A stretch of 64,000 nucleotides of DNA from Oscillospiraceae bacterium (lineage in GTDB: Bacteria > Bacillota > Clostridia > Oscillospirales > Oscillospiraceae). Of this stretch, positions 25,568 to 33,522 are shown piece by piece. Below the pieces are notes generated by a model that ran no database searches, was not told where the DNA came from, and saw only the letters and a list, made by a program, of their open reading frames with translations. Both the position numbers and the translations under genes were made by a program. The stretch spans positions 59,377 through 123,376 of the forward strand of contig SVMI01000007.1 in NCBI GenBank assembly GCA_015067495.1. The letters are read 5' to 3'. Every line of letters begins with the position of its first letter. The stretch's first letter is position 1.

Positions 25568-27496
25568 TTAGTTCAGACCGTTAACGGTAACATTAGCAGC
25601 ACCGTTCTTGATCTGCCACAGACCGTTGAAATCGCTGTCAACAACGTTGTTGCCTTCAAAGTTCACGGTGTAAGTACCACCCTGAGAGCCATCGTAGGAA
25701 ACAGCAGCAACATGGATGCCGTTCCAAGTCTGGGCAGCGGCGGTAGCGTTGAAGGTGCAGTTCTTAACGGTGACAGTCTGTGCAACATTGGTGCCATCCT
25801 GGAAGACCAGAATTGCACGACCATCGGTGTTAAAGGTGCAGCCATCGAAGGTAGCAACGGATGCGCCACCAACACGCAGATACTCGTTAGTAATATTGAA
25901 GGTACAGTTGTTGAACTCGCTGGTGCCATTGCCCAGGTTATAAGTGTTCTGAATGACGCAGTCATTGTAGACAGCACTCAGGCGGGCATAACCTGCGTAA
26001 AGCTGGCTGTTGGTCTTGATGGTTACGCCGTTGAAGGTAACGTTGGAGCCATCCAGACTGTAGTCCAGCTGACCATTGGCTTCGCCCTGACCGGCGGGAA
26101 CGACTTCAATGATGGAGTCGTGAGTGCCGTTGATAGTCAGAGTCTTGCCCTGAGCAACGTGGGGCATGTGATAAGTGCCGGGTGCCAGTGTAATATTCGT
26201 AGCACCTGCAGTGATGGCACCTGCCAGCTGAGCGTCGTTGGCAACCAGAGTCTCTGCGCCGAAGGTGTACTTGTAAGTACCGATGGTGACATACTTGCCG
26301 GTCTCTTCATTTGCGGTGCCGGAGGTAGCATCGGGATCCTTGGTGGTCTCGTAGAGACGCAGCTCAACAGTCAGAGTCACACCATCGAGAGCACCCTTGG
26401 ACTGGTCAATAACGCCGCACTTGAAGCCTTCATCATCGCTCCACTTGCAGATCTCTTCGTAGTTGACGAAAATCTGACCACCCAGCATATCGCCCAAAAC
26501 GTCGATCAGACGGATCTCCGTGCCGGCAGCGATAGGCTGATCGCTGGACATGCCGATCCAGTCGCCGTTAACACCACAGTATGCAGTATAGAAGCCGACC
26601 AGAGTGACTGCATTTGCAGGGATGTCTCCATCCGCGGAAACCACAAAGTCAGCATGGTAGTATCTGTAGGAACTCTGCTGTGCCTCGGTATAGTTCTGGG
26701 TAGGCAGGAACTGCAAGGTAGTGTTTGCAGCAACCTTACCGCCATCATAGGGAATCAGAGTAGCGCCTGTCCACTTCACGTTAGCCTTGGGGGGGAACAT
26801 GGCATTGTCGTCATAGATATGATCGAAGGAGTCGTTCTCCCAAGTGTACTGAGTAGCCAGCAGCTGGACGGAGAATCCGTCACCAACAGACAGGTTCTGG
26901 TACTCATTGCCTGCGGACTTCTGCATGTGCAGAACGATGCAGTACGCCAGCTCGCCACGGGGGGTGTCAACAGCGACATTGTAGTCGTTGGAGCCAACGC
27001 CCTCTGCGGGCAGCAGAACGCCGTGTGCAGCACCGTCGCGGTCAGCGATCAGGTCGGACAGGGTGCCGACAGCGGGAACAGCCAGCAGCTCTTCGCGGGT
27101 CTTGCCTGCTGCGTCAGCAGCGGGGACCAGACGAACTTCAATAACATCAGCCAAATTGACTTCGCCCACAGCAGGCAGCTGATCCGGGATGATGTTCAGC
27201 TGGAACTGGAATGCCAGATTGCCGGCATTGACAATCTTGACATACTTGACTTCGGTGTAGCCGGGCTCCCAGTACTGGTAGTTGAAGATTGCACCTGCAG
27301 CTGCATCATTCCAGTTGGTGTTATCATCAGACCACTTCATCTCAGCGTCCAGATTACCGGACTGGATGATGTTGTTGGAGCTGACAACCTCGTCGGTAAA
27401 CCAAGCGAAGGTCGTGCCGATGAACATGCTGATGCACAGGATCAGGCTCAGCACGCTCATCAGGAACGCACGCTTGGTGCCGTTCTTGTTAAACAT
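25568..27496 (-). CDS. Large SipW-type surface protein with beta-helix-like end
   Basis: 642 residues, AAGGAG nine bases before the ATG. SipW-type signal IGTTFAWFTDEVVSSNNIIQ and a TasA-like domain to about residue 235, a close paralogue of the product at 23463-25367 (shared WEPGYTEVKYVKI and YQNLSVGDGFSVQLLATQYT). A different middle domain of ~190 residues follows (FLPTQNYTEAQQSSYRYYHA ... VTLTVELRLYETTKD), resembling an Ig-like/cohesin-like sandwich, then a short beta-helix (NCTFNITNEYLRVGG, DGCTFNTDGRAILVF). Second structural gene after the peptidase pair, so probably strongly expressed. Confidence 0.8.
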   Translation of the reverse strand: MFNKNGTKRAFLMSVLSLILCISMFIGTTFAWFTDEVVSSNNIIQSGNLDAEMKWSDDNTNWNDAAAGAIFNYQYWEPGYTEVKYVKIVNAGNLAFQFQLNIIPDQLPAVGEVNLADVIEVRLVPAADAAGKTREELLAVPAVGTLSDLIADRDGAAHGVLLPAEGVGSNDYNVAVDTPRGELAYCIVLHMQKSAGNEYQNLSVGDGFSVQLLATQYTWENDSFDHIYDDNAMFPPKANVKWTGATLIPYDGGKVAANTTLQFLPTQNYTEAQQSSYRYYHADFVVSADGDIPANAVTLVGFYTAYCGVNGDWIGMSSDQPIAAGTEIRLIDVLGDMLGGQIFVNYEEICKWSDDEGFKCGVIDQSKGALDGVTLTVELRLYETTKDPDATSGTANEETGKYVTIGTYKYTFGAETLVANDAQLAGAITAGATNITLAPGTYHMPHVAQGKTLTINGTHDSIIEVVPAGQGEANGQLDYSLDGSNVTFNGVTIKTNSQLYAGYARLSAVYNDCVIQNTYNLGNGTSEFNNCTFNITNEYLRVGGASVATFDGCTFNTDGRAILVFQDGTNVAQTVTVKNCTFNATAAAQTWNGIHVAAVSYDGSQGGTYTVNFEGNNVVDSDFNGLWQIKNGAANVTVNGLN

Positions 27497-27576
27497 AATT
27501 CAAATCTCCTTTTTTGGCATTACATGTGTTGGACAGAGGTTGAATGCCATAACTGCCTCTGTCGCTTTGCGTTTTT

Positions 27577-28278
27577 TTAGGCTTCAACAACGGCGAATGC
27601 CTGATAGGCATCACAGATGCCGTCGGTCAGGTCGATGCCCAGATTCTCGGTCTGGACTGCATCGGCAGTAACCAGGATGGAGAAGCCGTTTGCGCCCATG
27701 TAGGCAGCCTGCTCGCGGGTCAGCTCGCTGGGAATGTTGACGGTGTCAAACACAACGATGTCGCCGCCGACAGCCAGAATATCGTTGTAGTACATGGTAA
27801 CAACGATCTGGTTGTTCTCTACCTTGGTGGTGATTTCGCTCCAGGAAGCAATATCAAAGCCGCCAAAGATAGCCTGCAGGGTCGCGTCGTTAAAGTCGCT
27901 ACCCAGGCATGCAGCCCAAACAGCAGCCTGATCGATCTTGACAGTCACGCGGATGTACTGGTCATAAGAACCGGTATTGGAAACGTGAGCGATCTTGCTC
28001 AGAGCATCACCGGGCAGCACGGCATTGAAGGTCAGGCCGTTTTCAGCGTATTCAACGTCCTCAGCCTCATTGAAGTCGCCATCACCGTTGGTATCTCTCT
28101 GCTCCCAAACATTGACGGAGAAGATATCATCGGGATCACTGTCCTCAGAGCCTGCGAACAGGAAATCGTTCTTGACCTCATCAGAGTCATTGAACCATGC
28201 CAGAGAGCCCATGGACAGGACGGCGATCAGGCAAACTGCCAGAGCCAGGGTAAAAACCTTAGTCTTGTTCATTTTCAT
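27577..28278 (-). CDS. SipW-type exported protein, first structural gene of the cluster
   Basis: 233 residues from the ATG at 28278 (AAAGGAGG eight bases upstream; the track's ATG ten codons earlier has no site). Signal SMGSLAWFNDSDEVKNDFLFAG. The mature chain is acidic and has an EF-hand-like loop (DTNGDGDFNEAED), which would bind calcium, then a beta core (YDQYIRVTVKID) and LVTADAVQTENLG near its end. Being nearest the promoter after the two peptidases, and similar to TasA in size, it is the best guess for a major subunit; that is inference. Confidence 0.78.
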   Translation of the reverse strand: MKMNKTKVFTLALAVCLIAVLSMGSLAWFNDSDEVKNDFLFAGSEDSDPDDIFSVNVWEQRDTNGDGDFNEAEDVEYAENGLTFNAVLPGDALSKIAHVSNTGSYDQYIRVTVKIDQAAVWAACLGSDFNDATLQAIFGGFDIASWSEITTKVENNQIVVTMYYNDILAVGGDIVVFDTVNIPSELTREQAAYMGANGFSILVTADAVQTENLGIDLTDGICDAYQAFAVVEA

Positions 28279-28384
28279 AATGTGTGTCCTCCTTTCTTCA
28301 AAGATCATATTTCAAAATCATGGTCATGGGAATTCCTTACACGACCACCATTTCAAAACCGAATTTGGTATTCAATAGCTCATT

Positions 28385-28432
28385 GTAGCTCTTTACCGCA
28401 TTCTGCGGTAAAGAGCTACCCCGGGGTAGCTC
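28385..28432. promoter_or_regulatory. Competing hairpins between signal peptidase and first structural gene
   Basis: GTAGCTCTTTACCGCA - ttc - TGCGGTAAAGAGCTAC is a perfect 16-bp stem. Its right arm also starts a second perfect palindrome, GAGCTACCCC-GGGGTAGCTC. The shared GAGCTAC segment can pair either way, so the two structures exclude each other. No T-run follows, so this looks like a processing site or a switch rather than a plain terminator. Confidence 0.6.
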
Positions 28433-28453
28433 GGTCGAGATATTGCATTTTTC

Positions 28454-29077
28454 TTATTCCGCCTCTTGCTCCTGCGCCAGCTGGGCCTTGAGCTTCTCCA
28501 ATTCTTCCTTCAGGCGGGCATTTTCATCGATTGCGGACTGCTCCTCAGCAGTTGGCACCCTCTCCCCTGCTTCCGCAGGCTCGGGTACAGCGGGCTTTTT
28601 CACAAAGTCCGGCGCAAAAGCAAATATGATCAGGATCACAACCACAGCGATCGTAATGTACATACCGGGCGGGTTCTGGACAAAATCAGACACATACCCC
28701 AGCTTCGGGATCTTGAAGGTCGGTATGCCCACCAGATTATTGAAATGCACCGGATTGGCGTCTTCCGTGTCGTTGACGTCGCCCTTGGTGTAGAAATGCT
28801 GCTTTTCGGCATCGATGCGAACCACACGGTGGGTCGCGATGACAATATCCTCATTGAGGATAAAGGTAATCACATCGTTCACCTTGACTGTTGCGGGATC
28901 CACTTCCTGAACGTAGATCAGATCGCCGATGTTGTACTCAGGTGCCATAGAGCCGGAAACGATATTGAACACACGGTAGCCCATCAGACGGGACCCCAGC
29001 AAAAAGACTGCCGCAATGACAACGATGGAAACCAGCACCGTGGAAACGATGCCCCAGATTTTCTTAGCCTTCTGCAT
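28454..29077 (-). CDS. sipW: Signal peptidase I, SipW/ER type, with coiled-coil tail
   Basis: 207 residues from the ATG at 29077; GGAAGGAG is nine bases upstream and lies inside the preceding peptidase gene, which it overlaps. N-terminal helix, catalytic VSGSMAPEYNIGD (Ser 43), IATHRVVRID (His 83), a conserved GYVSDFVQNPPGMYI segment shared with the enzyme at 15.3 kb, a second helix, then a cytoplasmic tail of ~55 residues with a coiled coil (DENARLKEELEKLKAQLAQE). It is the closer relative of the 15.3-kb enzyme; the partner at 29064 is more diverged. It should process the SipW-type proteins coded downstream. Confidence 0.88.
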   Translation of the reverse strand: MQKAKKIWGIVSTVLVSIVVIAAVFLLGSRLMGYRVFNIVSGSMAPEYNIGDLIYVQEVDPATVKVNDVITFILNEDIVIATHRVVRIDAEKQHFYTKGDVNDTEDANPVHFNNLVGIPTFKIPKLGYVSDFVQNPPGMYITIAVVVILIIFAFAPDFVKKPAVPEPAEAGERVPTAEEQSAIDENARLKEELEKLKAQLAQEQEAE

Positions 29078-29792
29078 CCGCGCCATCTCCTTCCGGATTC
29101 GGTGTGGGTGTCTGCTCTTCGGCCTGCTTCTGCAGCTGCGCCTTCAGTGCCAGCAGCTCTTCCATCATTCTGGCGTTCTCCGCGCGCTCCTCCAGCAGCT
29201 GCTCCTTCTCCTGCTTCATCTGCTCCATCTGCTCGCCCTTGTAGCGGCGGAAGGTTTTGACAGAGTTGATGCCCTGATGGATGATCAGCAGCATAAAGGG
29301 GATGAAAATGCAGATGATGTAGCCCTGCGGGGTCTTCAGGAAGTTGAAGAACGTACCCAGCTTCGGAACATGACCCTCATACTTGCCGAGGATGTACAGA
29401 TACGTGACGACCGTCTCGTCATCGACATCCGTGGTAGTACCGTAGGTGATGAAGCCGGCGTTGCCGTTGGCATCTGTTGTTTTGGCGCGGATCATATGGG
29501 TGACGATCTCGCCAAAGCTTTCGGTGTCCTGGGACAGGAAGGTGATGATGTCGCCCGGCTTCAGGGTATTGGGATCGACCTCCTTGGACAGGATCAGGTC
29601 GCCTGCCTGAATGCCGCTGGCGGACATGGAGTCCGTCTTGACAATGTAGGCCTTGTAGCCGAACAGATCCCGGTCGTTGCGGTTAAAGGTGGTAACCGAA
29701 ATAACCGTAAAGATCATCATGAATACTGCCAGCACAACAACCATCCAGATCAGGACTGTTTTGATTGTTTTCAGTACATTTTTTGCTTGCAT
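29064..29792 (-). CDS. Diverged SipW-type signal peptidase with long coiled-coil tail
   Basis: 242 residues from the ATG at 29792 (GAGAGGT upstream). Layout as in the next gene: N-terminal helix, VKTDSMSASGIQAGD with Ser 55 in place of the usual GSM context, IVTHMIR with His 99, second helix, long cytoplasmic coiled coil (EQLLEERAENARMMEELLAL). The catalytic serine and histidine are kept, but glycine before serine has become aspartate and a ~20-residue insert (TTDANGNAGFITYGTTTDVD) follows, so its specificity may differ. First gene of the 22-kb cluster, behind the promoter at 29988-30016. Confidence 0.8.
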   Translation of the reverse strand: MQAKNVLKTIKTVLIWMVVVLAVFMMIFTVISVTTFNRNDRDLFGYKAYIVKTDSMSASGIQAGDLILSKEVDPNTLKPGDIITFLSQDTESFGEIVTHMIRAKTTDANGNAGFITYGTTTDVDDETVVTYLYILGKYEGHVPKLGTFFNFLKTPQGYIICIFIPFMLLIIHQGINSVKTFRRYKGEQMEQMKQEKEQLLEERAENARMMEELLALKAQLQKQAEEQTPTPNPEGDGADAEG

Positions 29793-29981
29793 GCTGTTAA
29801 ACCTCTCTTTTGGCACTGCCGCCTCAGCGGTGCTGCCGTCTCAGAATAGCCATTCCGGCTCTGGGAATATGGGGGTCGCGTTTTTTGCAATGCTCACAGC
29901 CCGTCGGCGATCACCTGATTTCCAAGCAGTCTGCGGTAAAAATCTGCCATCCCAATATTTGGGTATAATAACAGTTATACA
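29793..29981 (-). other. Untranslated leader of the SipW cluster (~190 nt)
   Basis: Between the predicted start site and the first ATG. It holds CCCAAATATTGGG near its 5' end and a GC-rich hairpin (GCACCGC ... GCGGCAGTGC) close to the ribosome site. No riboswitch family was recognised by eye. The length suggests regulation. Confidence 0.4.
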
Positions 29982-29987
29982 GCTTAT

Positions 29988-30016
29988 ATTATACTGTCCC
30001 CTTTTTCAGATTGCAA
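29988..30016 (-). promoter_or_regulatory. Promoter of the SipW/TasA-like cluster
   Basis: On the - strand: TTGCAA, 17 bases, TATAAT. It is the strongest promoter-like sequence I found upstream of the 22-kb - strand cluster, ~200 bp before the first signal peptidase. The ~120 bp further upstream (30017-30163) holds no gene that I can see. Confidence 0.78.
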
Positions 30017-30163
30017 GTAAAAAACGCAAAAAGGCGTAAAAATGCAATACAAAAAACGTTTCGCGCGAAGGTGCTTTTGTGGGCATTTTGTATAAGCATC
30101 TCAGACATAACGCCCAATGTCAGTTTCCTATTTTACTCAAATAATCTCACAAATGCAAAGAAA

Positions 30164-30195
30164 CTGCCCGGTATTTTTCAGTAAATACCGGGCAG
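30164..30195 (-). terminator. Intrinsic terminator after the ion-channel-like gene
   Basis: CTGCCCGGTATTT and AAATACCGGGCAG form a 13-bp stem with a 6-base loop; on the - strand it runs into TTTCTTTGCATTT. Confidence 0.75.
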
Positions 30196-30215
30196 ATAAT
30201 GGAAAAATGCAATTT

Positions 30216-32324
30216 TTAGTGTGTGCTGAAGACGATGATCTTATCCTTTTCGGTCAGCGCAACAGGGATCTGTTCCTGATTGCCGCCGAACAGAGTGACC
30301 TTGCCGTCGGCGGAAACATAACCGAGCACAAGGGTCGGATCCTGTTCCTCCTCGGGAAGCTGCTCGTCGATGGTAGCAGACAGCACCCCGCGGATCAGCT
30401 CTGCCGCATTACACGGATCCGGCAGTGTATTGAAGTAACGCTGCACCTTCTTGACGTATATCTCTTTGCTTTCATAGCGATCGCCGACCTTGCCGTCGTC
30501 ATAGCTGAGGATATCCACATAGAAATCGAAGAGCGCGTCCACCTCGCCGATCTGGGCGATCATCTTACTGATGTAGCGGTTGCTGATGACCACGTTGTTG
30601 ACACTGTAGCTATTGACGATGTCATGGTGCTTGGGATCGATGATCTCGACCACCACATCGATCTTGCCGGGATCGTAATCCGGCTCCAGCTTTTTACGGT
30701 TGATGATCTCCTGCACGTAAATGAGATGTGCCAACGCATTGGAATCGATATCCTCATTCAGTACCGAATCATCCGAAAGGATGAGGATACTGGTGTCCTC
30801 ATCGTTCTGCGACACAAACTCCTCTATGGTAGAACAGATCAGTTCTTCGTCGAAAATATCCGCCGCCACCGTCTTTTTAACAAAGGGATAGTCCGCGTAA
30901 TACTTCATCTTCTCCAGATTCTGGGGATCGTCGATCACAACGATGTTCAAAATCGATTCATCTCCGCGGTTCCACTCATTGCAGAAGGAAACGAAGCCGC
31001 GCATAATATCTCTGCTCTTGCTGTTGTGACCCAGAATGATCACATTTTTATGCTCGATCCAGTAACCGCGGTTCAGATCTACAGCATAATCGCTTTCCGC
31101 AGGCACTCCCGGCGCGGTGAGATCCTCCGGCTCATCCGCCAGATAGAAGCAATGCTCGACACCCTTATGCTTCATATAGGACAGCGGAATGGCAGAAAGA
31201 TGGGTAGAAAGATACTGCTTCGCAAAAGCTGCGATAGGCTGATACGCCTGCTCGACCGTATAGATCTCGACACCCCTGTTGGAGAACACTTCCTCGTAGA
31301 CCTTGTTCAGCTCTGGCATCAGGGAGAATTGGGACAAAATCTGACCCAGCACCTGATTCACGCGCACCGGGACGATGTCGCATTTTCCGGCAACCTCTTT
31401 ATTTTTGATGATCTTGTCGATCAGTTCCCATGTGGCATCGTCCGTGACCTCAACGATGATCTTCTGATTATCCGCTGAGCTGGCAGCCGATGTAATATCC
31501 GCAACCTGCATCAGTGTCTTAATGGTCTGAGGATTGCCGCGGCTCTTCTTATCCAGCCAGTCTTGATGCTCGAATTTGCAGATCGTATTGTTGATGTCGT
31601 TGCCGAGAATAATAATGGAACGGGCTTTTTCCAGAGAAATATCCTGCAGCTGCTTGGTGGAGAATACGTCGCCCTCACGGACAATCACCGTTACATTCCT
31701 GCGGAATTTATGCTTTCGGATCGCAATGATTCTCTTAATGTAAGGCAAGCCCGCAAACTCTGCGCTCAGCTTTCTGTTTTCGCGAGCGATCGTGTCTGCG
31801 ATCCTCTCGTCGATCTCCTTTTGAACCTCATCCTTGCGGGCACTGACCAGAACAACAATTTTCTGCCCCTTGCCGCTGTAAAGATAGTCATTGATGATCT
31901 CTGTAGCGCGGCTGTTCCAGTTCAGGATCACAATGTGATTAGACAGGAAGATCTTATGCTTGCCGGCATTGGCATTCTCAATAAAATGAGAGATGTAGTT
32001 TGTAACATAACCGATCACAGCGCCGGTAAAGGAGATCATTCCGATCAAGACAACACACAGACAAAAGACCGAAATAAACACGCCGGACTCGCCGATGTCC
32101 GCAATGACGAACTGGATGCAGCCCGCATCCAGAATCATGGTCAGGGTGCAGAACGCAGCCTCCAGAAAGCCCATGTGTTCCGTTCCGTCCAGCGACAGCG
32201 CGCTGATCACGGCTGCCGACAGCAGAAAGAATGCAATGTTGAAAAGCAGGATCACTCCCAGAACAATTTTACCGGGATTTTTTGCCCGCTCTGTACTCCA
32301 CCATTCGTTGAATTTATTTTTCAT
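30216..32324 (-). CDS. CASTOR/POLLUX-like ion-channel membrane protein with TrkA-N type domain
   Basis: 702 residues; GGAGAG lies upstream of the ATG. Three or four membrane segments in the first ~125 residues with a pore-like stretch between (FLEAAFCTLTMILDAG), then two RCK/TrkA-N-like nucleotide-binding regions (NHIVILNWNSRATEIINDYL near residue 130; HKNVIILGHNSKSRDIMRGF near residue 430). This is the layout of the bacterial relatives of plant CASTOR/POLLUX cation channels, whose best studied members regulate ion flux and whose bacterial roles are mostly unknown. It follows the YiaK-like gene by 29 bp and probably shares its promoter. Confidence 0.82.
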   Translation of the reverse strand: MKNKFNEWWSTERAKNPGKIVLGVILLFNIAFFLLSAAVISALSLDGTEHMGFLEAAFCTLTMILDAGCIQFVIADIGESGVFISVFCLCVVLIGMISFTGAVIGYVTNYISHFIENANAGKHKIFLSNHIVILNWNSRATEIINDYLYSGKGQKIVVLVSARKDEVQKEIDERIADTIARENRKLSAEFAGLPYIKRIIAIRKHKFRRNVTVIVREGDVFSTKQLQDISLEKARSIIILGNDINNTICKFEHQDWLDKKSRGNPQTIKTLMQVADITSAASSADNQKIIVEVTDDATWELIDKIIKNKEVAGKCDIVPVRVNQVLGQILSQFSLMPELNKVYEEVFSNRGVEIYTVEQAYQPIAAFAKQYLSTHLSAIPLSYMKHKGVEHCFYLADEPEDLTAPGVPAESDYAVDLNRGYWIEHKNVIILGHNSKSRDIMRGFVSFCNEWNRGDESILNIVVIDDPQNLEKMKYYADYPFVKKTVAADIFDEELICSTIEEFVSQNDEDTSILILSDDSVLNEDIDSNALAHLIYVQEIINRKKLEPDYDPGKIDVVVEIIDPKHHDIVNSYSVNNVVISNRYISKMIAQIGEVDALFDFYVDILSYDDGKVGDRYESKEIYVKKVQRYFNTLPDPCNAAELIRGVLSATIDEQLPEEEQDPTLVLGYVSADGKVTLFGGNQEQIPVALTEKDKIIVFSTH

Positions 32325-32353
32325 ATCTTTCTCTCCAAATCTTCAAATTGTAA

Positions 32354-33358
32354 TTACATCTTCTGTACGGCGTCCCAGATCTCTTCCACCACCGGGATGC
32401 CGTTTTCCATATTATCCTTCATGCTTCGCAGTGACCGCTCGCCGGGATAGCAGACCTCGCCGCCCTCCTCGGCAGGCTCAGCTGCTTTCACATCCTGCAG
32501 TATCCGCTCCGCGATGGCATCGGTTTCCCCGACGGTATTGAACTTGGTAGGGTCAATGGCGATCATGATCTGGGTCATGCCCACCTCTTCACCGAATGCA
32601 CCCACATCCGCAACGCTGTGACCGCCGGAGAGGATGGTCGCCATCAGATCCATCAGGATGGAAAGACCGCTTCCCTTCCAGTAGCCCATAGGCAGCACCC
32701 GCCATGTCTGCTCGATCTCTGCCGGATCGGTGGTCAGCTCGCCGTCTTTGTTGTAGCCGCCATACACCGGCAGCTGCTGTCCCGCCAAGCGGTGACTTTC
32801 GATCTTTCCGTAGCTGAACTGGCTGACCGCGCAGTCCACCACCACATGCTCTCCATTGGAACGGGGGATCGCCATGACGATGGGATTGTTGCCGATACGG
32901 CAGTCCTTGCCGCCCCACGGGGGCATATTGGGCATTGTGTTGGTCCAGCAAATGCCGATGCAGCCTTCCTCCGCCGCCTGCCAGCCGTAGGTGCCGCCAC
33001 GCATCCAGTGATTATTGTTGCCGAGGGCAACCAGACCGATGCCCTGCGCCTTGGCGATCTTGCAGGCGCGCGCCATGGCTTTTCTTGCGTTCAGAGGTCC
33101 GAAGCCGCGGTGACCGTCCCAACGCTCCATATTACCGAAGGACATGACACAGCTCGCCTGCACCGCAGGATCAATCACTCCTTTTTCAAGATAGCTGACC
33201 AGCCGCGGAAAGCGGTTCAAGCCGTGACTGTAGACACCGGCAAGGGAATTTTGCGCAAAGATTTCCGCAGCCTCCCGACCGTCCGCGGCAGAGAAGCCCC
33301 GGGCGCAAAGCACCCTCGCAAATTCATCCACCATTTCCTCATATGCAACTCGCTTCAT
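32354..33358 (-). CDS. yiaK: 2,3-diketo-L-gulonate reductase (YiaK/DlgD, Ldh_2 family)
   Basis: 334 residues, almost the length of E. coli YiaK (332). NAD(P)H-dependent reductase of the malate/L-lactate dehydrogenase-2 fold, which in E. coli reduces 2,3-diketo-L-gulonate in ascorbate-type sugar breakdown. The match runs the whole length: GVYSHGLNRFPR, GIGLVALGNNNHWMRGGTYGW, GICWTN, MPPWGGKDCRIGNNP and LPMGYWKGSGLSILMD are near-identical family blocks; the catalytic histidine lies in the NNHW block. GAGGTG precedes the ATG. No other gulonate/ascorbate genes are in view, so the physiological substrate may be a related keto acid. Confidence 0.88.
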   Translation of the reverse strand: MKRVAYEEMVDEFARVLCARGFSAADGREAAEIFAQNSLAGVYSHGLNRFPRLVSYLEKGVIDPAVQASCVMSFGNMERWDGHRGFGPLNARKAMARACKIAKAQGIGLVALGNNNHWMRGGTYGWQAAEEGCIGICWTNTMPNMPPWGGKDCRIGNNPIVMAIPRSNGEHVVVDCAVSQFSYGKIESHRLAGQQLPVYGGYNKDGELTTDPAEIEQTWRVLPMGYWKGSGLSILMDLMATILSGGHSVADVGAFGEEVGMTQIMIAIDPTKFNTVGETDAIAERILQDVKAAEPAEEGGEVCYPGERSLRSMKDNMENGIPVVEEIWDAVQKM

Positions 33359-33389
33359 ACCGTCACCTCATCTATCATTATATATTGTA

Positions 33390-33418
33390 AGCATATTCCA
33401 GCAGCTCCTTTTTGTCAA
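33390..33418 (-). promoter_or_regulatory. Promoter of the yiaK / channel operon
   Basis: On the - strand: TTGACA, 17 bases, TATGCT, about 30 bases before the ATG. Confidence 0.68.
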
Positions 33419-33448
33419 GAAAAAATAGCTGCAGCCGTCCTATCCGTC

Positions 33449-33478
33449 TTGACACTTCACCGCCTTCTGGGGTATACT
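33449..33478 (+). promoter_or_regulatory. Promoter of the uridine kinase gene
   Basis: TTGACA, 18 bases, TATACT, about 45 bases before the ATG and divergent from the yiaK promoter. Confidence 0.8.
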
Positions 33479-33522
33479 GATTACAGCGTACCCAGAGAAA
33501 TACACGAATAGGAGCGCCAACT

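Noticed and set aside
29793-29981. c-di-GMP riboswitch in the leader of the SipW cluster
   Set aside because: Biofilm-type genes made this attractive, but the conserved GEMM blocks and tetraloop receptor were not found by eye.
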